Shown here: positions 58,243 to 64,000 of the stretch, in pieces | Layout of the letters: every line of letters begins with the position of its first letter | Numbering within the stretch: position 1 is the first letter of the stretch | Assembly (NCBI RefSeq): GCF_024606265.1 | Contig: NZ_JAHHPP010000005.1 | Location: forward strand, 1-64,000 | Length of the DNA: 64,000 nucleotides | Direction of reading: 5' to 3' | Source of the DNA: Endozoicomonas sp. SESOKO1 | GTDB lineage: Bacteria > Pseudomonadota > Gammaproteobacteria > Pseudomonadales > Endozoicomonadaceae | Made by a program: the position numbers and the translations under genes | The notes under the pieces: model-generated | What the model was told of the DNA's origin: nothing | Seen by the model: the letters and a program-made list of their open reading frames with translations, nothing else | Database searches by the model: none

Positions 58243-59490
58243 TTACCACCTTGAGAGATAGAGGTTGCGGTTAGAGTGCCTTGACTGAAAACCCACTGAC
58301 CATAAAACGAAAACATCTTTCAGTCTGAACAATGGCGTTGCAGGATTAATCTCCTCTTTATCTTTTAGCTGTTTGCACGGATGGATTAACCCATCTTCAA
58401 TCAATCGTGCCAGCTGCCTGATACTTACCCCTAAAATCACACAAGCTTCAAAGCTATCCAGCAGAGTGAGGGATATTTCCGAGTACGGGTGCCCCTCCTG
58501 AAAAACAATCTGATCAAGAAATGAAAATACCGTTTTAAGCACTTCATTGGTTTCCAGCCGTTCATCCGGGAGATATCGACTTACCTTCAGTAGAGCACCA
58601 AAAATCGAACGGAATGAAGTGCCCTTCATAGAGCGCTCAGAATACTCAAGGCCTTCAAAAGCCAGTGTCTCCAGCAGTGACATCAATGCCGATGGCCAAT
58701 CGTCAAAAAATTCAATGCAACGGAGCAGAAAAGCATCATCAACCAGCGATACGTCATCACTTTCTTTTTCTACCCACTGCCTGAACCACAACACCGCTCC
58801 AAAAACAGCTTCAGTCGTTGAGTCCCTGAAAAGTAAATTTCCCTGCTCACCGCTCTCAGGCTTAAAACCGTAAATCTGTTCTGCCAACCTGACCAGCTCT
58901 GGACTTGCAGGCTTAGCCACTACCATTGATAAATCAAAGCCACAAGGGCACGTAAGCAATTCGCCATTACGAATATAGTCAATCTTCAGACCGCACTGGG
59001 GGCATGAATCAATTAATAAAGCCTGATGTTTTGGACAGGCCCGCACCAGAGAGATATGCCAGAACACAGGAATATAGGGCTTTTCCTTCAAGCATTGAGG
59101 GCATATCGGAATACCTTCTGACAGGAAAAAGATTCTGGGTATGTCTAACCCTTTCCAAAACAGTGCCGTATGCTTTTCACCAAAACGTCTGGATGTTTTT
59201 AGCACCGCCATCTCCAGCAAGGGCATACGCTCTTTGCAGCACAGTTCAGACAGCAGATGAAGTGCCCAGTAACGTTTACTGGATGACATGTTGGCATGAT
59301 AGAGGTTAAATCGGCCCAGCTCGGTTGGCAAAACCCCTGCCAGTTTGCCATGCTGCTTTTGTAGAAGTTTGCTTAAATGCGGGAAGAGCTTCTTTACCCG
59401 GAAACGATTGGCTTCAGCGAGCCGAATGATGTAGCTCTCCAATGATTCATCGTATTGAGGATCAGGGCGGATCAGAAACATAAGCAACAT
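58243..59490 (-). CDS. tniQ: TniQ transposition protein
   Basis: TniQ (415 aa) links the Cascade complex to the TnsABC transposition machinery. It begins FLIRPDPQYDESLESYIIRL, the TniQ start motif. Near residues 134-190 there are zinc-finger-like pairs: CPQCLKE, CPKHQALL, CPQCGLKI and CPCGFDL. The C-terminal half has a HTH-like end. It is upstream of cas8/5 in the same operon, with two bases between stop and start. Its presence with cas8/5-cas7-cas6 and the absence of cas1-cas3 identify a I-F3 transposon. Confidence 0.9.
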   Translation of the reverse strand: MLLMFLIRPDPQYDESLESYIIRLAEANRFRVKKLFPHLSKLLQKQHGKLAGVLPTELGRFNLYHANMSSSKRYWALHLLSELCCKERMPLLEMAVLKTSRRFGEKHTALFWKGLDIPRIFFLSEGIPICPQCLKEKPYIPVFWHISLVRACPKHQALLIDSCPQCGLKIDYIRNGELLTCPCGFDLSMVVAKPASPELVRLAEQIYGFKPESGEQGNLLFRDSTTEAVFGAVLWFRQWVEKESDDVSLVDDAFLLRCIEFFDDWPSALMSLLETLAFEGLEYSERSMKGTSFRSIFGALLKVSRYLPDERLETNEVLKTVFSFLDQIVFQEGHPYSEISLTLLDSFEACVILGVSIRQLARLIEDGLIHPCKQLKDKEEINPATPLFRLKDVFVLWSVGFQSRHSNRNLYLSRW

Positions 59491-59578
59491 ACTCAGGATA
59501 TCTGAGCATCAATATAGATGCTTTTTATCTGCCCGTTATCCGCCCGGAATGTCGGAGATTTACACTTCTCAGCTTTGT

Positions 59579-59869
59579 TCAGCCCTGTGCCGCAAACATC
59601 CGTGCCGCTTTTTTCAATATCTCATTTTCTTCAGTCAGACGACCAAGCTCTTTTTTCAACCGCTTGATTTCAATCTCTTGGGAAGAGAGAGGGCTCACCA
59701 ACTGCTCTCTCAAACCATCAACACCCTTTTGAACCCAGTGCTTCATCGTTGCCGGATGAACATCCAATTCAGCAGCAGTAGCCTTCAGGTTTTCCTCGTT
59801 TTCGAGATAACGCTCAACGGCCTGAATCTTAAAGGCCAGAGAATAACTTTTACGTTTATGGCTGTTCAT
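59579..59869 (-). CDS. Orphan IS3-family OrfA-type protein
   Basis: A 96-aa protein with the IS3/IS911 OrfA layout: an N-terminal helix-turn-helix (SYSLAFKIQAVERYLENEENLKATAAELDVHPATMKHWVQ) and a C-terminal leucine-zipper-like coiled coil (EIKRLKKELGRLTEENEILKKAARMF). In an intact element orfB, with the catalytic DDE, follows with a frameshift. Here only 88 bases separate it from tniQ and no orfB is present, so it is either an IS remnant or a domesticated DNA-binding protein. It lies between xre and the tniQ operon. Confidence 0.75.
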   Translation of the reverse strand: MNSHKRKSYSLAFKIQAVERYLENEENLKATAAELDVHPATMKHWVQKGVDGLREQLVSPLSSQEIEIKRLKKELGRLTEENEILKKAARMFAAQG

Positions 59870-59956
59870 TGCTCTACATCACAATAGCTAAGTATTTCTT
59901 AGTATCGTACCACAACTAAAACTCAGATTATCTTAGCTTTTATAGCTAGGATTATT

Positions 59957-60238
59957 ATGAGCAACCGAAGCTCGGAAGCCTTGTCACCGCTCCCGAAGCG
60001 TCTCAAGGAAGCGCGGCTGGCAAAAGGGTTGTCACAGAAGAGGTTAGGGATACTTGCCGGGATTGATGAGTTTTCTGCCAGTTCAAGAATGAACCAGTAT
60101 GAAAAGGGCAAGCATGCGCCGGACTTTGCAACACTGAAACGATTGTCTGATGAACTCGCTGTACCAACCTGCTACTTTTACTGCGAAGAAGAGTGGCTGG
60201 CAGAAGAGATTCTGAGATTATTTAAGGTAGACTCTTGA
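59957..60238 (+). CDS. Xre-family transcriptional regulator
   Basis: A 93-aa helix-turn-helix regulator: PKRLKEARLAKGLSQKRLGILAG followed by RMNQYEKGKHAPDFATLKRLSDEL. Similar small Xre proteins are associated with I-F3 transposons and can control tniQ-cas or guide expression. It is divergent from the IS3-type gene and the tniQ operon, a position that suits a repressor of that operon. The role is inferred. A stem-loop follows its stop. Confidence 0.82.
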   Translation: MSNRSSEALSPLPKRLKEARLAKGLSQKRLGILAGIDEFSASSRMNQYEKGKHAPDFATLKRLSDELAVPTCYFYCEEEWLAEEILRLFKVDS

Positions 60239-60262
60239 GCCTTTGCCCTACAGGCTCAAGAG
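60232..60262 (+). terminator. Stem-loop at the end of xre
   Basis: CTCTTGAGCCT pairs perfectly with AGGCTCAAGAG (60232-60242 and 60252-60262) over a nine-base loop; the stop codon lies in the stem. There is no strong T-run, so efficiency is uncertain. Confidence 0.55.
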
Positions 60263-60333
60263 ATCATGCTAAAGAATCTTTGTAAGTATCAAATAGCTGA
60301 AGTTTATAACGAAGCTTATAACGATACTACCGC

Positions 60334-60678
60334 TCAGAGATTGCCTTCTACCTCATCAGCCAATTTTTGATCCCACTGGAAGTCAATAGAAAATTCTCCA
60401 TCCCGGCGGAGTGTGTATCTTGCTCTGTTCCAACGGTTACTCCCCCCTTCGGTAGTAATTTTGTGCAATTGGTGAAAGTCGGCAATAACCCTGCGATCAA
60501 AGTTACGAAATTTAAAAGGAGTAAATACGCCCTCGCCATTATCGTATCCACCTTCCAGGCTTAAGGCATTATCGTCAGTTCTTTCTGCCGTAATGTGCGC
60601 TTTACTCCAGCCCTCTGCGACATTAGCAATAATGTTGTCCGCAATGCTTTTGTACACATCGTCGATTGTCATATTCAA
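60334..60678 (-). CDS. YezG-like immunity protein
   Basis: A 114-aa acidic protein whose pattern (FRNFDRRVIADFHQLHKIT, then RWNRARYTLRRDGEFSIDFQWDQKLADEVEGN) is that of the YezG/DUF600 immunity family. YezG neutralises the C-terminal nuclease of the Bacillus toxin YeeF. It overlaps the preceding endonuclease gene by four bases (60675-60678), as expected of an antitoxin coupled to its toxin. It is probably cytoplasmic. Confidence 0.75.
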   Translation of the reverse strand: MNMTIDDVYKSIADNIIANVAEGWSKAHITAERTDDNALSLEGGYDNGEGVFTPFKFRNFDRRVIADFHQLHKITTEGGSNRWNRARYTLRRDGEFSIDFQWDQKLADEVEGNL

Positions 60679-61379
60679 GCCCTTACCCCATTTTCAAAGG
60701 ATGAAAAATGCTCTTTCCCATCAATTTCATAGAAGACATCAAAAGATGATGGTCGTTTGCTTCCCTCTTCATAAATGGGGTGAATTTCCACAGAAACCTG
60801 CTTTGGTGGCTCTTCAGCCAGCGCAGCAGCCCACTTGTTCTCCATTCTTTTCCACTCACCACGGTTGAGATTAGATTCCATGGGTAACAGGTTGATTTGC
60901 TCACCTGGCCCATTAAATATGGAAGCAATCATGTGGCCGCCATCATCACCCTCACGTCCATCTTTGATACCACCGGCTTCAGCGGATTTAATTTGTTGAT
61001 AGGTGTTCCGATCCTGAGTATTCAGCTCCAGCTGACCGGTCACTTTTGATACCCGCCCCTCACTGTCTGTCTGATAATCATAACCTCCTACCTGATACGT
61101 ATGATCGGGCTGCAAAGGAGGTTCATTCAATGCTTGATTCCAGTTGCCTTTTTCACCAGGAGAGAGCTTGGTAACACTGCTATCAACCTCTTTCTCATCC
61201 CTTACGACGCTTTCAGGTGATGCATCAACAGTGACCATAACGTCTGACAGGCTTTCAGATATAGGCCTGTCGAACCATTTAAGCTCGTCCGGAGTAAGTT
61301 CTACTTTCTCAAAAGAGTTAAAAACCGGTGCCTTTTGCTCAGCCGAGAAGAACTCCTTCAGCTTATGCATCTCGTTCAT
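60675..61379 (-). CDS. DNA/RNA non-specific endonuclease-type toxin
   Basis: A 234-aa protein with a C-terminal EndoU-like or NUC/EndoNS-type core: GREGDDGGHMIASIFNGPGEQ followed by NLLPMESNLNRGEWKRMENKW. The DGGH (acid/His) and N-x8-E pattern fits the non-specific endonuclease NS_2 fold used in polymorphic toxins. The N-terminal 130 residues are acidic and could be a targeting or trafficking segment. No signal peptide is present. It overlaps HerA and immunity genes by four bases each, so the three are one operon. Confidence 0.75.
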   Translation of the reverse strand: MNEMHKLKEFFSAEQKAPVFNSFEKVELTPDELKWFDRPISESLSDVMVTVDASPESVVRDEKEVDSSVTKLSPGEKGNWNQALNEPPLQPDHTYQVGGYDYQTDSEGRVSKVTGQLELNTQDRNTYQQIKSAEAGGIKDGREGDDGGHMIASIFNGPGEQINLLPMESNLNRGEWKRMENKWAAALAEEPPKQVSVEIHPIYEEGSKRPSSFDVFYEIDGKEHFSSFENGVRA

Positions 61380-64000
61380 AAAACAACACTCTTTCTAACG
61401 TGGTTATTCCAACCTGCATAGAGCTGAACGTAATCTTCACCTCGTTTGCTTATATGTTTCATAAGAGCCTGCTCTGTCGTCAAAGCAATCTCCAAAGACA
61501 TCTCACCAAGCTGTTGTCGCAGCAATTGTTGCATACCCTCGTGCAGCTGCTCCAAGTTAGCGGATGTAGCGACGACCTGCTCAATGCCTGCGTTGCAGTC
61601 CAAAATCGTAGCGATAAGATCAGAGAGCCTGTGGAAGTTACTATCCTCGTGTATCGCCATGTTCTTCGAGTATTCACTCTCGCTAAAATACCTTGCCAGA
61701 TTAAGCTTCAACTGTGTCGGCATACTGCTTTTCACCAAACCATTTTTCAGAGTCTCCACATCAATTGCTGCCCCCCCACGGCATCGTGGTGAAACCAGCC
61801 AGCTTACGACATCTCCGCGAAACTGCTTTTCATGCCAGAGGCCGGGATCATCAGATTGATAATGATAGCTATGCTCTTCTCCCAGAAAACGATTGACCTT
61901 ACACAACACTGGTTCCAGCCAGTCGTTCTGATAAATCGCAGCAACACCACGAGGCAATCGAGCCAGCTCATCCAGCTGGTCATCAGACAGTGCAGCTGAT
62001 CTGCCTGCCAGCTGACGGTCGGACTCATCAGGCAAACGCATAATGACTTTGGTATTGGTATTACGTATAGCAGATAGGTGAACCGCCGAAGGCGACTGGT
62101 CAGCAATGATAAATCCTTCACCATAAGTACGCATTTCAGCAATGGCATTGGAAATCATCTCTACCGACTTTTCAGCAATATTACTTCCCTCGCTGCCTGA
62201 GCTTGTTGAACTACGTAGAATATTATGAGCTTCTTCAAGCACTGTGACATGCTTTAAAGGCTGATTCATCTCTGCCTGTTCCGCACGGTGCTCACTGAGC
62301 TTAACAATCAGCAGCCCCATGATCAGTGATTTGGTTTCCTGAGAACCAACCCGGCTCAAGTCTACAATCACGTTGTGGTCGAACAAGGCCTCGTTGCTTA
62401 TTTCATCTGAAGAGAAAATTTGCCCATTTAAGCCATTAGCCAGTGATTTAACTCTGGTTAGCAATGCGCCTGCATAATTGCTCTTCAACTCCTGAGAGTA
62501 AGAGGAGCTGTCAATCACTCGTTCCAGTTGCAGAAGCAAATCAGCAAAAGTCGGAAACACAAAGCTCTCTGTTTGAGTTTCAGACGTAATCAGATCCCAC
62601 CCGCACTGCTCATAGCTTTGCAATATGGCATCTTTCAAAATGGCTGGCATCGCAGCATACATGGGCCAGCAGACGTTAAATATTTCAATCAGCCGATCAA
62701 CATGTTCCAGTACATGCGTATCCGGAGGAAATGAAAAGGGGTTTATCTTCAGCAATTCTGTATGTTTATGGTTAGTACCCAGCACTCTCACATCCACATG
62801 GTGCCCAAAGACGTGTTTATATTCACCCTTGGCGGGTTCAATCACCATGAATGGAATGTTGTGCTGATTCAGTTTGCTCAATAACTGATAGACAGTATTG
62901 CTCTTGCCAGAACCTGTAGCGCCGGTGACAAAAGTGTGGCCTGTGAGCTGGTCAATATCCAGCTCAATTTTCTGTGGCAGGTCACTCCACAAGTGTCTGA
63001 TATAACCCAGATCCAGGGTGCGCCCAGAGCCCGACTTTTTGATATTATCAAGCCGCTGGACCGTTCGGCCAAAAGCAGCGGCTTCCTGCACAACTACAGT
63101 GGAAGTGGAACGCCTTGGCAAGCTGAGCTGCAAGGCCATCTCTTTCCCCGATACCAGCGTGGCCGGTGTCAGGTACTGTATAAGTGCATTGCCTTTAAAA
63201 GCCGGTTTCAATCGAGGGTGCATCAGTTGTGCCAGCCATGGCGTAATAGATTTAGCCTGCTGATGACTCCAAGTTGTCATGGCAAAATCTTCACTGTTGG
63301 ATTGATTCCCCCGGGTTAACCCTAAAAACAAGCTGGCGAGAGACTCCGAAGTGGCTGCGCTGTCGCTGATAAAATAGGCTGCCGTATGCCAACCACCATA
63401 GGATTTGGCTTCATTAATCCGATTAAGGTGATGATCAATTTTTTCCAGCATTCCTTGCACGGTTTTATCGGTGACTTCATAACTCAGCTGTTGAGTGCTG
63501 CCAATGGTCTGACCGATTGAGTGGCTATCAGTTCTACTGCGGGTATCTGTTGCAGTGGTGGTTCTTGAATGTGCTGTTGATACAGAGGTAGAAGACGCGT
63601 AACTATCACCGGATGTTGATGAATCTGACACTCCTGCAGTATGAGTTTTAGCAAACATAGGACCAAGTAATGCCCCCAACTTGTCTGGTGAACTTGAACT
63701 CTCAGTAATTGTATGGGTTTGACTGGTCGATGTGGTTTTGGTTTCACTGGTTCCCTTGGTCTCTGTCAACCCCAGACTCTCTCCCAACGACTGGCTTAAA
63801 CCAAGGCTGATACTTTCGTTAATGCTTTGGCTATCCTGTATACCATAAGAAAGCTGTCGCTTAACAATACTAGACAATTGGGTGGCCACCTGTTCGTAAC
63901 CCGTCCGCACAGTATTCAGTGCTGGCATCGAGATGGGTTCGGCAAGAATCAAACACTGATACGCACGGCTTTCAGCAGCATCAATAAACCGCTCCAACCC
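61376..64000 (-). CDS. HerA/VirB4-type P-loop ATPase (5' end beyond the window)
   Basis: An ATPase of the HerA-FtsK class (at least 873 aa). Walker A is FVTGATGSGKSNT, near residue 350. Walker B and the adjacent segment are NVIVDLSRVGSQETKSLIMGLLIVKLSEH and VTVLEEAHNIL. Residues about 50-180 are a Ser/Thr-rich low-complexity region. The frame is open through base 64000, so the N-terminus is not in the window and the apparent TTG start at 63997 should not be trusted. HerA ATPases pump DNA or work with nucleases. Here the enzyme could power delivery of the downstream toxin, an inference. Confidence 0.8.
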   Translation of the reverse strand, partial: GLERFIDAAESRAYQCLILAEPISMPALNTVRTGYEQVATQLSSIVKRQLSYGIQDSQSINESISLGLSQSLGESLGLTETKGTSETKTTSTSQTHTITESSSSPDKLGALLGPMFAKTHTAGVSDSSTSGDSYASSTSVSTAHSRTTTATDTRSRTDSHSIGQTIGSTQQLSYEVTDKTVQGMLEKIDHHLNRINEAKSYGGWHTAAYFISDSAATSESLASLFLGLTRGNQSNSEDFAMTTWSHQQAKSITPWLAQLMHPRLKPAFKGNALIQYLTPATLVSGKEMALQLSLPRRSTSTVVVQEAAAFGRTVQRLDNIKKSGSGRTLDLGYIRHLWSDLPQKIELDIDQLTGHTFVTGATGSGKSNTVYQLLSKLNQHNIPFMVIEPAKGEYKHVFGHHVDVRVLGTNHKHTELLKINPFSFPPDTHVLEHVDRLIEIFNVCWPMYAAMPAILKDAILQSYEQCGWDLITSETQTESFVFPTFADLLLQLERVIDSSSYSQELKSNYAGALLTRVKSLANGLNGQIFSSDEISNEALFDHNVIVDLSRVGSQETKSLIMGLLIVKLSEHRAEQAEMNQPLKHVTVLEEAHNILRSSTSSGSEGSNIAEKSVEMISNAIAEMRTYGEGFIIADQSPSAVHLSAIRNTNTKVIMRLPDESDRQLAGRSAALSDDQLDELARLPRGVAAIYQNDWLEPVLCKVNRFLGEEHSYHYQSDDPGLWHEKQFRGDVVSWLVSPRCRGGAAIDVETLKNGLVKSSMPTQLKLNLARYFSESEYSKNMAIHEDSNFHRLSDLIATILDCNAGIEQVVATSANLEQLHEGMQQLLRQQLGEMSLEIALTTEQALMKHISKRGEDYVQLYAGWNNHVRKSVVL

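Larger units (their letters stand above)
53985..64000. mobile_element. Tn7-like type I-F3 CRISPR-associated transposon (right part)
   Basis: The element is defined by the order tniQ, cas8/5 fusion, cas7, cas6 and a short CRISPR array on the minus strand, with no cas1 or cas2/3 in the window. This is the layout of type I-F3 CRISPR-guided transposons. The right end is proposed at TGTTGT (53985), beside five TGTCA boxes (53993, 54031, 54081, 54134, 54159). The boxes may be TnsB binding sites. Cargo (xre, nuclease, immunity, HerA genes) continues past the window, where tnsABC should lie. The exact end is not proven. Confidence 0.75.

Noticed and set aside
54236-59490. A normal type I-F defence system.
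   Set aside because: cas1, cas2/3 and a long array are absent from the window, while tniQ and a cas8/5 fusion are present. This is a transposon, not an adaptive defence locus.

Overview
The window looks like a chromosomal segment of a host-associated gammaproteobacterium of the Oceanospirillales, most plausibly Endozoicomonas or a close relative. This is an inference from content: a gammaproteobacterial TCA block (gltA divergent from sdhCDAB-sucA) and ordinary housekeeping genes (pdxB, yacL, metNIQ, tdk, ygiQ) are interleaved with many genes for eukaryote-like or effector-like proteins. No rRNA or tRNA gene was recognised.

Layout. 1-7.1 kb: TCA cycle genes, with sucA cut by the window edge. 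7.3-16.7 kb: a cysteine-peptidase-like protein, a VanX-type dipeptidase, a CDF transporter, a kinase-like protein, yacL, pdxB, a lipoprotein, an RNA ligase and a helical protein of unknown function. 16.7-21.5 kb: a 1612-residue putative effector with a SidE-type phosphodiesterase core, a kinase-like segment and a pentapeptide stretch. 21.5-26.3 kb: photolyase, an SDR oxidoreductase, an unknown protein and a protein with an SV40-like nuclear localisation signal. 26.3-28.9 kb: metNIQ behind a SAM-II riboswitch with an apparent terminator/antiterminator switch. 29-34 kb: TauE, MarC, thymidine kinase and a UvrD-type helicase. 34.2-38.6 kb: a RING-H2/ankyrin protein, a large repetitive membrane-anchored protein and a small lipoprotein. 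38.6-46.8 kb: ygiQ, three tandem paralogues each carrying a full eukaryotic-type homeodomain, and a hybrid histidine kinase. 47-53 kb: a type I restriction-modification locus in which all three genes are broken. 53.3-53.9 kb: a vapBC toxin-antitoxin pair. 54-64 kb: the right part of a Tn7-like type I-F3 CRISPR-associated transposon (CRISPR array, cas6, cas7, cas8/5 fusion, tniQ, an Xre regulator) with cargo of a HerA-type ATPase, an endonuclease-type toxin and a YezG-like immunity protein. tnsABC would lie beyond the right edge.

How the parts fit. The effector-like genes (homeodomains, RING/ankyrin, SidE-like, NLS protein, peptidase-like) suggest a bacterium that manipulates eukaryotic host signalling, possibly in the nucleus. 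The standout observation is the homeodomain triplet. Its homeodomains align without gaps to the 60-residue animal fold, all DNA-contact landmarks are present, and the N-terminal regions share an engrailed-homology-1-like (Groucho/TLE-binding) motif. The restriction locus has decayed while the neighbouring CAST carries apparently intact genes and a fresh toxin/immunity cassette, as expected of an accessory hotspot.

Limits: all calls are by eye from sequence and translation. No database search or structure prediction was run.
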